64,000 nt of DNA from Mycolicibacterium sphagni (GCF_002250655.1 NZ_NOZR01000025.1:1-64000); one strand, 5' to 3'; numbered from the stretch's first letter, positions 40,614 through 52,749 are shown. Notes: generated from the sequence alone by a model not told the origin. Translations and numbers: made by a program.

Positions 40614-42506
40614 TCACCTCCACGCCGTGAAGAGGACTGCGGCGACCACCAGCGCCGCACCGGCCAACATGGACAGCGCGTACGAGCGGGCGAATCCGGT
40701 CTGCAGTTGGCGCAACCGGTCCGAGATCCGGCCGACCGCGAAGGCCAGTCCTTGCGTCACGCCGTCGATCCCCTTCTCGTCCACCACCACAAGGCCTTTG
40801 GTCAGCTCCTGGCCGGTGCGCATGAATGCCACTTCGTTGAAGGCGTCGCCGTAGAGGTCGTTGCGTGCTGCGACGGTCAGCGCGGACACGTCCAGCGGAG
40901 GAGTCTCGGGCACCTTGTGCATTGCGTACTGCCGGTACGCGACCGCGATACCGATGGCGACCACGCCCAGAGCGGTGACGGTGATGAGCCAGGCCGGGAT
41001 CAGGTGTTCGGCTTCGTGGCTGCCGACTACTGGCTCGAGCCAGCGCTGCAGCGTATTGCCCAGGGCCAGAAGGGCGCCGGCGCCGACGGAGCCGAACGCC
41101 AGCACGATCATCGGGCCGGTCATCACCGCGGGTGACTCGTGTGGATGTGCGGCTTCTTCTTTTTTGGTCCAGCGTTGCCGGCCGAAGAATGTCAGCAACA
41201 TGACCCGGGTCATGTAGAAGGCGGTGATACCCGCACCCAGCAGGGCTGCTCCGCCGAGGAGCCAACCCTTGAGTCCGCCGCTGTTGAACGCGGCCTCGAT
41301 GATGGCGTCTTTGGAGAAGTACCCGGCGAAGGGCGGAACGCCGATGATCGCCAGATATCCGAGTCCGAAGGTGGCGAACGTGATCGGCAGCAGGGTGCGC
41401 AGACCCCCGTAGCGGCGCATGTCGGTTTCGTCGTCCATGGCGTGCATGACCGATCCCGCGCCGAGGAAGAGTCCGGCTTTGAAGAAACCGTGGGTGAGGA
41501 GGTGCATGATCGCGACGGCGTACCCGGCGGGCCCGAGCCCGGCCGCCAGCACCATGTAGCCGATCTGGGACATGGTCGACGCGGCGAGGGCCTTCTTGAT
41601 GTCGTCCTTGGCGCACCCGATGATCGCCCCGAACAACAGCGTCACCGCACCCACGGTGACCACCGCGGTCTGAGCGGCGGGCGCAGCATTGAAGATCGGA
41701 CCCGACCGGACGATGAGGTAGACGCCGGCCGTGACCATGGTGGCGGCGTGGATCAGCGCCGACACCGGTGTGGGGCCTTCCATGGCGTCGCCCAGCCACG
41801 ACTGGAGCGGCACCTGCGCGCTCTTACCGCAGGCGCCGAGCAGCAGCAGCAGGCCGACCGCGGTCAGCGCACCCTGACCCATGGCCGGTACCGACGAGAA
41901 CACCGTGCCGAAGGTGACCGAGCCGAGGCTGGCGAACAGCACCATCAACGCGATCGCCAGGCCCATGTCGCCAACCCGGTTGACCACGAACGCCTTCTTG
42001 GCGGCGGTGGCGGCGCTGGGCTTGTGCGACCAGAAGCCGATCAGCAGATAGGAGGCTAGACCGACGCCCTCCCAACCCATGTAGAGGCCGAGGTAGTTGT
42101 CGGCAAGCACCAGCAGCAGCATCGCGGCCACGAACAGGTTCAGGTAGGCAAAAAATCTGCGACGGCCGGGATCGGTCTTCATGTAGCCGATCGAGTAGAT
42201 GTGGATGAGCGCCCCCACACCGCTGATCAGCAGCACGAAGCACATCGACAGCGCATCGACTTCCAGGCCGAAGTCAACCCGCAGGACGCCGACGGGTACC
42301 CACGAGAACAACACGTCATGCACCATGCGGTCTTCGGCCGGTAGGCCGAGCAGGTGGCTGAACAGCACTGCGCCACAGGCGAAGGCGCCGATCACGGTGG
42401 CGCAGCCCAAGAGATGCCCCCACGCGTTGGTGGCTTTTCCGCCCAGCAGCAGGATCACCGCCCCGGCCAGGGGCAGCGCGATGGTCAACCACACCAGGGT
42501 GTGCAT
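40614..42506 (-). CDS. nuoL: NADH-quinone oxidoreductase subunit L
   Basis: This 630-residue distal proton-pumping subunit of complex I has NYLGLYMGWEGVGLASYLLIGFW, SWLGDAMEGPTPVSALIHAAT and the lateral-helix C-terminal region. The ATG at 42506 overlaps the nuoK stop; the start was moved there from a longer open frame that reads through nuoK. The length fits mycobacterial NuoL (about 630). Confidence 0.95.
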   Translation of the reverse strand: MHTLVWLTIALPLAGAVILLLGGKATNAWGHLLGCATVIGAFACGAVLFSHLLGLPAEDRMVHDVLFSWVPVGVLRVDFGLEVDALSMCFVLLISGVGALIHIYSIGYMKTDPGRRRFFAYLNLFVAAMLLLVLADNYLGLYMGWEGVGLASYLLIGFWSHKPSAATAAKKAFVVNRVGDMGLAIALMVLFASLGSVTFGTVFSSVPAMGQGALTAVGLLLLLGACGKSAQVPLQSWLGDAMEGPTPVSALIHAATMVTAGVYLIVRSGPIFNAAPAAQTAVVTVGAVTLLFGAIIGCAKDDIKKALAASTMSQIGYMVLAAGLGPAGYAVAIMHLLTHGFFKAGLFLGAGSVMHAMDDETDMRRYGGLRTLLPITFATFGLGYLAIIGVPPFAGYFSKDAIIEAAFNSGGLKGWLLGGAALLGAGITAFYMTRVMLLTFFGRQRWTKKEEAAHPHESPAVMTGPMIVLAFGSVGAGALLALGNTLQRWLEPVVGSHEAEHLIPAWLITVTALGVVAIGIAVAYRQYAMHKVPETPPLDVSALTVAARNDLYGDAFNEVAFMRTGQELTKGLVVVDEKGIDGVTQGLAFAVGRISDRLRQLQTGFARSYALSMLAGAALVVAAVLFTAWR

Positions 42507-42805
42507 CAGTGCCGCAGCAGGTGGGCGTCGTCGACGTTGGCGCTCCGTCGGGTGCGGAAGATCGTCATGATGATCGCCAGGCCGACCACCACCTCGCAGG
42601 CGGCCACCACCATGGTGAAGAACGCCACCACCTGGCCATCCAGATGGCCGTGCATACGAGAGAACGTCACAAACGCCAAGTTCGCCGCGTTGAGCATCAA
42701 CTCCACACACATGAACATCACGATCGCGTTGTGCCGCAACAACACCCCCGAGGCGCCGATCGTGAACAGCAGCGCCGACAGGTACAGGTAGTTGTCCGGG
42801 TTCAT
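42506..42805 (-). CDS. nuoK: NADH-quinone oxidoreductase subunit K
   Basis: This 99-residue subunit has three transmembrane helices and the conserved proton-path Glu in FMCVELMLNAANLAFV. It is a core membrane subunit of complex I. It overlaps both neighbours by a few bases, as do most genes in this operon. Confidence 0.95.
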   Translation of the reverse strand: MNPDNYLYLSALLFTIGASGVLLRHNAIVMFMCVELMLNAANLAFVTFSRMHGHLDGQVVAFFTMVVAACEVVVGLAIIMTIFRTRRSANVDDAHLLRH

Positions 42806-43545
42806 CGTTGATCGTCCCCGTGCTGATGCCGCAGGATCGTGCTCACCGACGATTCCTCCTCCGAGCCGTCCGGTAGTCGAGCGAGGGTGTTGAGAGCGTT
42901 ATGACGGGCATAGACACCCGGGTTGGGCAGCGGGGTGGCGCGGGCCCCGGTTTGGAACCGCTCGATGACCAGCTCGCGCTGGGTCTTTCGTCGCTCGAAA
43001 CGCTCCCGGTGAGCCAGTACCATCGCGCCCAGCGCCGCGGTGATCAACAGCGCGCTGGTCAGCTCGAATGCCCACAGGTCCTGGGTGAAGATCAGCGCGG
43101 CCAAGCCTTGTACATTGCCGCCCTTGTTGGCTTCGGCCAATCCGACGAACCCCGTTGTAGAGACGGTGCCGATACCGGCGATCAGCAGGATGCCGAAGCC
43201 CAGGCCGGCCGCGATGGCCGCAACGCGTTGGCCCCGAATGGTTTCCACCAGCGACTCGGCGGAATCGACGCCGATGAGCATGAGCACGAACAGGAACAGC
43301 ATCATCACCGCGCCGGTGTAGACGACCACCTGGACCACCCCAAGAAACAGCGCGTCCTGTGCGACGTAGACCATCGCCAGCGCGATCATCGTGGTAGCCA
43401 GGAAGATCGCCGAGTAGACGGCCTTGGGTGCGGCGACCACGCCGATCGCCCCCGCGACCGCAACGACGGCCAGGATCCAGAAGACCACTGCCTCGGGAGT
43501 GGATGTGCGGGTGAGGGTTTCGACCGCCAGCAGGGCTATCGTCAC
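42802..43545 (-). CDS. nuoJ: NADH-quinone oxidoreductase subunit J
   Basis: This 247-residue subunit has five transmembrane helices, including the conserved VVQVVVYTGAVMMLFLFVLML. The last ~55 residues form a hydrophilic tail (HRERFERRKTQRELVIERF) that is longer than in E. coli NuoJ but normal for mycobacteria. It is a membrane-arm subunit of complex I near the quinone site. Confidence 0.93.
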   Translation of the reverse strand: MTIALLAVETLTRTSTPEAVVFWILAVVAVAGAIGVVAAPKAVYSAIFLATTMIALAMVYVAQDALFLGVVQVVVYTGAVMMLFLFVLMLIGVDSAESLVETIRGQRVAAIAAGLGFGILLIAGIGTVSTTGFVGLAEANKGGNVQGLAALIFTQDLWAFELTSALLITAALGAMVLAHRERFERRKTQRELVIERFQTGARATPLPNPGVYARHNALNTLARLPDGSEEESSVSTILRHQHGDDQR

Positions 43546-44066
43546 CCCGCCACCTCCTTACCGCCGGTGATGCGACCGAGGTAGTAGTCGTCGTCCGTGG
43601 TCCCGGGTTCCATCGCATGCGGGGGCGACTGCATGCCGGGCTGCAGCGGAGCCAGCAGCTTGTCCTTGCCGTAGATCAGGTCTGAGCGGTTGTCATCGGC
43701 CATCTCGTAGACGTTGGTCATGGTCAGCGCTCGGGTGGGGCAGGCCTCGATACAGAGTCCGCAGCCGATGCAGCGCAGATAGTTGATCTGGTAGACCTGC
43801 CCATACCGTTCACCCGGGGAGAAGCGTTGGTCCTCGGTGTTGTCGGCGCCCTCGACATAGATGGCATCCGCGGGGCACGCCCACGCACACAACTCGCAGC
43901 CGATGCACTTCTCCAGCCCATCGGCGTAACGGTTGAGCTGGTGGCGGCCGTGATAGCGCGGCGCGACCGGACCCGGCTTCTCCGGATACTCCTCGGTGAT
44001 GGGACGTTTGAACATCGTCCCGAACGTGACGCCGAAACCCTTGACCGCATCGAGGAACTTAGGCAT
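43542..44066 (-). CDS. nuoI: NADH-quinone oxidoreductase subunit I (two [4Fe-4S])
   Basis: This 174-residue ferredoxin-like subunit has two cysteine motifs, CIGCELCAWACP and CIGCGLCIEACP, which bind clusters N6a and N6b and pass electrons toward NuoB. The ATG at 44066 overlaps the end of nuoH by eight bases; the longer frame upstream reads into nuoH and was rejected. Confidence 0.95.
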   Translation of the reverse strand: MPKFLDAVKGFGVTFGTMFKRPITEEYPEKPGPVAPRYHGRHQLNRYADGLEKCIGCELCAWACPADAIYVEGADNTEDQRFSPGERYGQVYQINYLRCIGCGLCIEACPTRALTMTNVYEMADDNRSDLIYGKDKLLAPLQPGMQSPPHAMEPGTTDDDYYLGRITGGKEVAG

Positions 44067-45291
44067 CTGCTTTCTCCTTGCGTGGCGCCGGGGTACCTGG
44101 CATCGGAGGGATGGGGAAAGCCCTGGCATCCGCGGCCGGCGGCGGAGGTGGTGGCGCGTTGCGCTGGATCATCCTGCGCCGCAGCGAGTTCACGGCCAGC
44201 AAGGCGAGCAGCAGCCCCGCCGCGGCGATCAGGTTTTCGATGATGCCCTTGTGACCGAACGAATGCAGGACGGCCACGATCATGATCCAGATCAGTGAGA
44301 TCGGGATGAGCAGCTTCCAGCCCAGCGCCATGAACTGGTCGTAACGCAGCCGCGGCAGGGTCGCGCGCAGCCACATGAACACGAACAGGAATGTCCACAC
44401 CTTGGCCACGAACCAGATCAGCGGCCACCAACCGGCATTGACGCCAGGGATGAGACTGATCGGCCATGGCGCGTGCCAACCGCCGAGGAACAGTGTGGTG
44501 GCCAGCGCGGAGACCGTGGTCATGTTGACGTACTCGGCGAGCATGAACATCGCGAACTTCAGCGAGGAGTACTCGGTGTGGAACCCGCCGACGAGTTCGC
44601 CCTCGGCTTCGGGCAGATCGAAAGGTGCCCGGTTTGTCTCGCCGACCATAGCCGTCACGTATACCGCGAATGACGGCAGCAGCAGGAATACGTACCAGGT
44701 TTTTTCCTGGGCGGCCACGATCCCCGAGGTGGACATAGTGCCGGCGTAGAGGAACACCGCGGCGAAGGACAGCGCCATGGCGATCTCGTAGGAGATCACC
44801 TGCGCACTGGAACGCAGGCCGCCGAGCAAGGGGTAGGTGGAGCCCGACGACCACCCCGCCAACACGATGCCGTACACCCCGATCGAGGTGACCGCCAGAA
44901 TGTAGAGCACCGCGACCGGAAGATCGGTCAGCTGCAGCGGAGTTCGGTGCCCGAAGACCGACACCACCGGACCGAGGGGGATCACCGCGAATGCCAGGAT
45001 CGCCGGGATCACCGAAATGGCCGGGGCCATAAGGTAGATGGGTTTGTCCACGCCGGCCGGCGTCAGCCCCTCTTTCAGCGCGAGCTTGATGCCGTCGGCC
45101 AGCGATTGCAGGATGCCGAACGGGCCGACCCGGTTGGGGCCGTACCGCATCTGCATGCGGCCCAGGATCTTGCGTTCGGCCAGGATCGCCACCAACACGG
45201 TCAGCAGGAGGAAAGCGAAGATCGCGACGGCTTTGATCAGGATCAGCCACCACGGGTCGTGGCCGAACACCGTCATATCCGGCGGGATCAT
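44059..45291 (-). CDS. nuoH: NADH-quinone oxidoreductase subunit H
   Basis: This 410-residue, eight-helix membrane subunit lines the quinone chamber. Signature stretches are AERKILGRMQMRYGPNRVGP and NRAPFDLPEAEGELVGGFHTEYS. The C-terminus carries a Pro-rich extension of about 30 residues typical of actinobacteria. The ATG at 45291 overlaps the nuoG stop. Confidence 0.95.
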   Translation of the reverse strand: MIPPDMTVFGHDPWWLILIKAVAIFAFLLLTVLVAILAERKILGRMQMRYGPNRVGPFGILQSLADGIKLALKEGLTPAGVDKPIYLMAPAISVIPAILAFAVIPLGPVVSVFGHRTPLQLTDLPVAVLYILAVTSIGVYGIVLAGWSSGSTYPLLGGLRSSAQVISYEIAMALSFAAVFLYAGTMSTSGIVAAQEKTWYVFLLLPSFAVYVTAMVGETNRAPFDLPEAEGELVGGFHTEYSSLKFAMFMLAEYVNMTTVSALATTLFLGGWHAPWPISLIPGVNAGWWPLIWFVAKVWTFLFVFMWLRATLPRLRYDQFMALGWKLLIPISLIWIMIVAVLHSFGHKGIIENLIAAAGLLLALLAVNSLRRRMIQRNAPPPPPPAADARAFPIPPMPGTPAPRKEKADA

Positions 45292-47671
45292 CGGGCTGTC
45301 TCCTGCCGCTCGATTCGCACGACCGTGCCCACGGTGACTCCGAGTTGTTCGTGTACCGCACTCCCGGGGGAGTTCAGCGGCAACCACACCACGCCGTCAG
45401 GCATTTCAGTGATCACCAACGGCAGACTGATCGCTCCCCGGCCCGTCGACACAGCGACCACGTCCCCGTCGCCAGCCCGGATGTCTGCCGCCGTCGCCGG
45501 CGACAACCTCACCACCGGCGTTCGCGCCGTGCCGGCCAGATAGGGCTCGCCATCCTGTAAGCGGCCGGCATCTAACAACAATCGCCAGCCTGCCAGTACC
45601 GCCTCGCCGGATTCCAACGGCGGCAGGTCTTTCGGCGCGACGGCCGGGGGAGCGGGCCGATCCCCGTCCCATAGCCCCAGCGTGGCGATCTCGGCGCGCG
45701 CCTCCGCGGCGGTGCGGAAGCCGAGATCCACACCGAGTTCGTCGGCCAAGATCTGCAGCACCCGCAGATCGGGGAAGGAGTTGGCCGGCAGCGCCGGCTC
45801 GAAGGACCGTATCCGCCCCTCCCAGTTCAGGAATGAGCCGGCCTTCTCGGCAACGGGTGCGATGGGGAACACCACGTCGGCGAGCGCCGTGACTGTCGAC
45901 TCGCGTAGTTCGAGGCTCACGACGAATCCGGTCGACTCGACGGCTGCCAGCGCGCCCTGGGGCTCGATCAGGTCGGCCGTGTCCACCCCGCCGATGAGCA
46001 GCGCGTCGAGGTCGCCGTCGGCCGCGGCGGCCAGGATGTCGGCGGCATCGCGACCCGGTGCCGACGGCAGCTCGTCGACATGCCACGCGGTCGCGAGTTG
46101 TCGCCGCGCAGCAGCGTCTGCGACCGGGCGCGCACCGGGCAGCAGGTTGGGGAGACAGCCGGTGTCGACTGCGCCGCGGTCGCCGGCGCGACGGGGAATC
46201 CAGGCCAGCCGGGCGCCGCTGCGCTGGGCCAGCCGGGCCACCGCCGACAGCGCACCCGGACTGGTGGCCAGGCGTTCTCCGGCCAGGATGATTGCCGCGG
46301 AAGGCAGTTCATCGGCCAGTCCATCGAGGGCGAACGCTTCCTGGCCGGGCGCCGTCGGGACCAGACGGGCGGACAGCTTGGTGGATCCCGGCGAGGCGAA
46401 CGCCGCGATCGTCACGACCTTCAGCCCGTGTTTGCGGACCGCTTTACGCAGCCGCAGGAACACGATCGGGGACTCGTCCTCCGGTTCGAATCCGGCCAGT
46501 ACCACCACGGGTGCGGCCTGCAGATCGGCGTAGCTGACATCGCGGCGGCCCGCCACTTCGGCGGCCAGGAACTCCTGCTCCTCCACCGAGCGCGGGCGGG
46601 ACCGGAAGTCGATGTCATTGGTGGCCAACGCAATCCGCGCGAACTTGGAATAGGCATAGGCGTCCTCGGCGCTTACTCGGCCACCGACCAACACGCCAGT
46701 CCGGCCTGCCGTCAGCCCGGCGGCGGCCACCGCGATGGCCTCCGACCAGGAGGCCGGGCGCAATCCACCGCTCTCGTCGCGCACCAGCGGTGTGGTGATG
46801 CGATCGCCGAGGCGGGTGTAGGTGAACGCCCACCGGCCCTTGTCGCAGTTCCATTCCTCGTTGACTTCGGGGTCGTCCCCGGCCAGCCGTCGCAGTACAA
46901 CGCCGCGGCGATGATCGGTGCGCTGGGCACACCCGGATGCGCAGTGCTCGCAGACGCTGGGGCTGGACACCAGATCGAATGGGCGAGCCCGGAAACGGTA
47001 TGCGGCGCTGGTCAACGCCCCCACCGGGCAGATCTGGACGGTGTTGCCGCTGTAGTAGGAGTCGAACGGCTCGCCGGGGGCGATACCGACCTGCTGCAGC
47101 GCGCCGCGTTCCAACAGAGAGATGAACGGATCACCGGCGATCTGCTCGGAGAACCGCGTGCAGCGGGCGCACAACACGCAGCGTTCGCGGTCCAGCAGGA
47201 CTTCGCTGGACAGGTGGATCGGTTTGGGGAAGGTGCGCTTGATGTCGGTGAAGCGGGTCTCGACCCGGCCGTTGGACATCGCCTGGTTCTGCAGCGGGCA
47301 TTCCCCGCCCTTGTCGCACACCGGGCAGTCCAGTGGATGGTTGATCAGCAGCAGCTCCATCACCCCGTGCTGCGCCTTGTCGGCGGCCTCGGAGGTGAAC
47401 TGGGTGCGTACCACCATGCCGTCGGAGACGGTGGTGGTGCAGCTGGCCATCGGCTTGCGCTGGCCTTCCACTTCGACGAGGCACTGGCGGCAGGCCCCCA
47501 CCGGATCGAGCAGCGGATGGTCGCAGAACCGCGGGATCTGCACCCCCATCAATTCCGCGGCGCGAATCACCAACGTGCCCTTGGGAACCGCCACCTCGAC
47601 ATCGTCGATGACGAGATCGACCATCTCGACGGGGAAGGCTGCCGGTGCGCCCTTATCTGCCGTCTGTGTCA

Positions 47672-47672
<1 letters not shown>
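45288..47672 (-). CDS. nuoG: NADH-quinone oxidoreductase subunit G
   Basis: This 794-residue, iron-sulfur-rich subunit has an N-terminal [2Fe-2S] ferredoxin domain (CDHPLLDPVGACRQCLVEVEG), the His-Cys and CVLCARCTRF/CPVGAL [4Fe-4S] motifs, the additional CEHCASGC set, and a molybdopterin-oxidoreductase-like C-terminal domain without a catalytic cofactor. It is part of the NADH-dehydrogenase module. M. tuberculosis NuoG has been linked to inhibition of macrophage apoptosis. Confidence 0.95.
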
Positions 47673-48993
<1,321 letters not shown>

Positions 48994-48997
<4 letters not shown>

Positions 48998-49728
48998 CGG
49001 CCCTCGCTTTCTCCGAATCGGGGTGCTGACATACCGAACTCGCGAGCGATCCGCAGACCCGCCAGCGTCGCGTCGCCGGGCGCACCACCGGCGGATTCGC
49101 CGGCATGCGGGAGCCCGGCCAATGTGCGCGCAGTGTCGCGAAACGAGCAGACCCGCGAGCCGCGGGTGGCGTTCGGTGCCTGGCCGGCGCGGATCTGCTC
49201 GACGAGTTGGCGCGCGGTGATTGGGGTTTGGTTGTCGAAGAATTCCCAATTGACCATGATCACGGGGGCGTAGTCGCAGGCGGCGTTGCATTCGATGTGC
49301 TCGAGGGTGATCCGCCCGTCGCCGGTGGTGTCGCCGGCGTGGACGCCCAGGTCGGATTCCAGGGTGTCCAGAATGGCGTCGCCACCCATGATGGCGCACA
49401 GCGTGTTGGTGCACACCCCGACCAGATACTCGCCGGTGGGGGTGCGCCGGTACATCGAGTAGAAGGTGGCGACGGCGGCCACCTCGGCATCTGTGAGGTT
49501 GAGTTGTCTTGCGCAAAAGGCGATTCCGGCCGCGGTGATATAGCCGTCTTCAGATTGAGCCAGGTGCAGCAGGGGCAGCAGTGCCGAACGGGCCTGAGGG
49601 TAGCGGGCCATGATGACCGCCGCGTCGGTGGTCAATCGCTCTTCGACGTCCGCCGGGTAACTGGTGGGCCCGCTGATCGGCGGTCCGGGTTCCTCAGGGC
49701 GGGAACCCAACACGAGGTCGATGCTCAC
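48994..49728 (-). CDS. nuoE: NADH-quinone oxidoreductase subunit E
   Basis: This 244-residue thioredoxin-like subunit binds one [2Fe-2S] cluster through CTNTLCAIMGG and ECNAACDYAPVI. It forms the NADH-oxidising module with NuoF and NuoG. It overlaps nuoD and nuoF by four bases. The C-terminal ~50 residues are an extension with little conserved sequence. Confidence 0.94.
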
Positions 49729-51023
49729 CTGTCGACACCTCCCATGACCGGGTCGATGGACGCCACCGCGGCGATGACGTCAGCGACCATGCCGCCCTCG
49801 CACATCGCCGCGACGGCTTGCAGATTGGTGAAGCTGGGGTCGCGGTAGTGCACCCGATACGGTCGGGTGCCGCCGTCGGAGACGACGTGCACGCCGAGTT
49901 CTCCGCGAGGGGATTCCACCGCGATGTACACCTGGCCGGCAGGCACCCGGATGCCCTCGGTGACCAGTTTGAAGTGGTGGATCAACCCCTCCATCGAGGT
50001 CCCCATGATCTTGGCGATATGAGCCGGCGAGTTGCCCAGCCCGTCGGGCCCGAGTTGCAGGTCGGCAGGCCAGGCCAGTTTCTTGTCGCTGATCATCACC
50101 GGACCCGGCTCCAACCTGTCCAGGCACTGCTCGACGATGCGCAGTGATTGGTGCATTTCACCGACCCGGATGAGGTACCTGCCGTAGCAGTCCGCTCCGG
50201 TAGCGGTGATGACGTCGAAGTCGTAAGACTCATAACCACAATAGGGTTGGGTCTTGCGTAGATCGTGTGGAAGCCCGGTGGAGCGCAGCACCGGCCCGGT
50301 GATGCCCAACGCCATACAGCCGGTGAGATCCAGATAGCCGATGCCCTGGGTGCGGGCCTTCCAGATGTAGTTCTCGGTCAACAGGTCTTCGAGTTCGCGC
50401 AACCGTCCCGGTAGAATCTTGAGCAGCTCACGGACCCGATCTTCGCCGTCGTCGGGCAGGTCGGTCGCCAGCCCGCCGGGACGGATGTAGGCGTTGTTCA
50501 TCCGCAGACCGGTGATCGCTTCGAACACGTTCAAGATGAGTTCGCGTTCGCGGAAGCCGAAGAACATGGGCGTCATCGCGCCCAACTCCATACCGCCGGT
50601 GGCCAGGGCCACCAGATGGCTGGAGATGCGGTTGAGTTCCATCAACATCACTCGCACCACACTCGCCCTCACCGGGACGTCGTCGGTGATGTCCAACAGC
50701 TTTTCCACGCCCAGGCAGTAGGCGGTCTCGTTGAAAAACGGTGAGAGGTAATCCATCCGGGTCACGAACGTCACGCCCTGGGTCCAGGTTCGGTATTCGA
50801 GATTCTTCTCGATCCCGGTATGCAGGTAGCCGATTCCGCAACGGGCCTCGGTGACGGTTTCGCCCTCGATCTCCAGGATCAATCGCAACACCCCATGGGT
50901 GGAGGGATGTTGCGGACCCATGTTCACTACGATCCGTTCGCCGGCTTCGCCCTGGCGGGCGGCGGCCACGATTTCCTCCCAGTCCTGGCCACCCAGGACG
51001 ATCACGTTCTCGTCTGTGCTCAT
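49725..51023 (-). CDS. nuoD: NADH-quinone oxidoreductase subunit D
   Basis: This 432-residue, 49-kDa-type subunit forms the quinone-binding site with NuoB. Signature regions are MGPQHPSTHGVLRLILEIEG, CGIGYLHTGIEKNLEYR and ESPRGELGVHVVSDGGTRPYR. The ATG at 51023 overlaps the nuoC stop; upstream in-frame sequence belongs to nuoC read in another frame. Confidence 0.95.
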   Translation of the reverse strand: MSTDENVIVLGGQDWEEIVAAARQGEAGERIVVNMGPQHPSTHGVLRLILEIEGETVTEARCGIGYLHTGIEKNLEYRTWTQGVTFVTRMDYLSPFFNETAYCLGVEKLLDITDDVPVRASVVRVMLMELNRISSHLVALATGGMELGAMTPMFFGFRERELILNVFEAITGLRMNNAYIRPGGLATDLPDDGEDRVRELLKILPGRLRELEDLLTENYIWKARTQGIGYLDLTGCMALGITGPVLRSTGLPHDLRKTQPYCGYESYDFDVITATGADCYGRYLIRVGEMHQSLRIVEQCLDRLEPGPVMISDKKLAWPADLQLGPDGLGNSPAHIAKIMGTSMEGLIHHFKLVTEGIRVPAGQVYIAVESPRGELGVHVVSDGGTRPYRVHYRDPSFTNLQAVAAMCEGGMVADVIAAVASIDPVMGGVDR

Positions 51024-51685
51024 CAGTGATACGACCTGCGTTCGTCGGGCGGCGGGATTTGGGCGCCGTGGTATTCGACCGGGACGCCGCCAAGGGGATA
51101 GTCCTTGCGCTGCGGGTGGCCCACCCAGTCGTCGGGCATCTCGATCCGGGTCAATCCCGGATGCCCGTCGAACACGATGCCGAAGAAGTCGTAGGTTTCC
51201 CGCTCGTGCCAGTCGACGGTCGGATACACCGAAAACAACGACGGCATATGTGGATCCGCGTCCGGGCAGGTCACTTCCAGCTGGACCCGGCGGTTGTGCG
51301 TGATCGACATCAGGGGGTAATACGCGTGTAACTCGCGGTCGCTGTCCTGCAGGTAGTGCACACCCGATACGCCACAACACAATTCAAATCTCAGTAGCTC
51401 GTCGTCGCGCAGTACACGGGCGACGGTCCGCAGATGCTCCCGCCGGACCTCGAGCGTCAGCTGGTCTCGGAAGACGACCACCCGCTCGACGGCCGCACCG
51501 AATGCGTCGGCGCCCAACACCTCGGCCAACCGGTCGACGAGCTCGTCGAAATGGCCGCCGTAGGGCCGCGGCGTGCTGCCGGGCAGCGCGACTTCACTGA
51601 CCAGCCGTCCATAGCCCGAGGTGTCGCCGCTGCCGTCGATGCCGAACATGCCATGGCGCACGCCGATGACTTCTTCATCGGTCAC
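51023..51685 (-). CDS. nuoC: NADH-quinone oxidoreductase subunit C
   Basis: This 220-residue, 30-kDa-type subunit has the signature region FSVYPTVDWHERETYDFFGI, then GHPGLTRIEMPDDWVGHP and RKDYPLGG. It belongs to the peripheral arm. The GTG start at 51685 overlaps the nuoB stop (GTGA). Confidence 0.95.
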   Translation of the reverse strand: MTDEEVIGVRHGMFGIDGSGDTSGYGRLVSEVALPGSTPRPYGGHFDELVDRLAEVLGADAFGAAVERVVVFRDQLTLEVRREHLRTVARVLRDDELLRFELCCGVSGVHYLQDSDRELHAYYPLMSITHNRRVQLEVTCPDADPHMPSLFSVYPTVDWHERETYDFFGIVFDGHPGLTRIEMPDDWVGHPQRKDYPLGGVPVEYHGAQIPPPDERRSYH

Positions 51686-52236
51686 CGCAGCAGACCCTTC
51701 AGTTCGAGGGTGGTGGGCGCGGCCAGGGCGGCCTTCTCGGCCGCCGCGATCGCCTCGGCGCGGTGCACCCCCAGCGGCATCTCGGCGATCTTGGCGTGCA
51801 ACGCCAGAATCGCGTTCAACAACATCTCAGGGCGTGGCGGGCAACCGGGGAGGTAGATATCGACCGGTACCACGTGATCGACGCCCTGCACTACCGCGTA
51901 GTTGTTGAACATTCCTCCGCTGGAGGCGCAGACTCCCATGGCCAGGACCCACTTCGGTTCGGCCATCTGGTCGTAGACCTGCCGCAGCACCGGAGCCATC
52001 TTCTGGCTGACCCGACCCGCCACGATCATCAGATCCGCCTGCCGCGGTGTGGCCGAAAACCGCTCCATGCCGAACCGCGCGATATCGAATCGCGGGGACG
52101 CCGTGGCCATCATCTCGATCGCACAGCAGGCCAACCCAAACGTCGCCGGCCACAGCGATCCCTTGCGCACAAACCCGGCGACCTTCTCCACCGTCGACAA
52201 CAGAATGCCGCCCGGCAGCGCCTCCTCTAATCCCAT
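51682..52236 (-). CDS. nuoB: NADH-quinone oxidoreductase subunit B ([4Fe-4S] N2)
   Basis: This 184-residue subunit binds cluster N2, the last electron carrier before quinone. The tandem cysteines are in FGLACCAIEMM, followed by MGVCASSGGMF and LPGCPPRPE. The ATG at 52236 overlaps the end of nuoA by ten bases; the longer frame was rejected as a shadow of nuoA. Confidence 0.95.
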   Translation of the reverse strand: MGLEEALPGGILLSTVEKVAGFVRKGSLWPATFGLACCAIEMMATASPRFDIARFGMERFSATPRQADLMIVAGRVSQKMAPVLRQVYDQMAEPKWVLAMGVCASSGGMFNNYAVVQGVDHVVPVDIYLPGCPPRPEMLLNAILALHAKIAEMPLGVHRAEAIAAAEKAALAAPTTLELKGLLR

Positions 52237-52586
52237 TCCAGCCCACCCCGGCGCCACACGTACCCGTAGGCCACAAATACCGTGCCCATGAAAATCAGCA
52301 TCTCTACCAGCGCGAACGTCCCCAGCGAATCGAACGAGACCGCCCAGGGATAGAGGAACACGATCTCGATGTCGAACACGATGAACAACATCGCGGTCAG
52401 GTAGTACTTGATCGGAAAGCGCTGCCCCGCCGGTTCCCCGGTCACCGGCTCGATCCCGCACTCGTAGGCCTCGAGCTTGGCTCTGTTGAACCGCCGGGGG
52501 CCGATCACCAACGCGATCACCACCGACACGATCGCGAACCCCGCCGCGATCACGCCCAACACCAGGATGGGTGTGTAGAGATTCAT
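52227..52586 (-). CDS. nuoA: NADH-quinone oxidoreductase subunit A, first gene of the nuo operon
   Basis: This 119-residue membrane subunit has three helices and the conserved loop YECGIEPVTGEPAGQRFPIK. It is the first gene of the operon that runs without meaningful gaps to nuoN. A GAGGAG ribosome-binding site lies upstream of its ATG. In the 163 bases before it, TAGGGT on the minus strand (52639-52634) fits a mycobacterial -10 element, without a clear -35. Confidence 0.94.
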   Translation of the reverse strand: MNLYTPILVLGVIAAGFAIVSVVIALVIGPRRFNRAKLEAYECGIEPVTGEPAGQRFPIKYYLTAMLFIVFDIEIVFLYPWAVSFDSLGTFALVEMLIFMGTVFVAYGYVWRRGGLEWD

Positions 52587-52749
52587 CGGGCTGTGTCACT
52601 CCTCGCTTGGGCTGGAGATGTGAGCTAAGACACACCCTACCGATGTTCAGACGTGGGTCGCCGCGTTTTCGTTAGGATGTCTTCAATAACTGAGCGCGGC
52701 CATTTGCTGTTCGGGATGGCAAGGGCGGCAGTGCTTTTGGGTGTTTAAT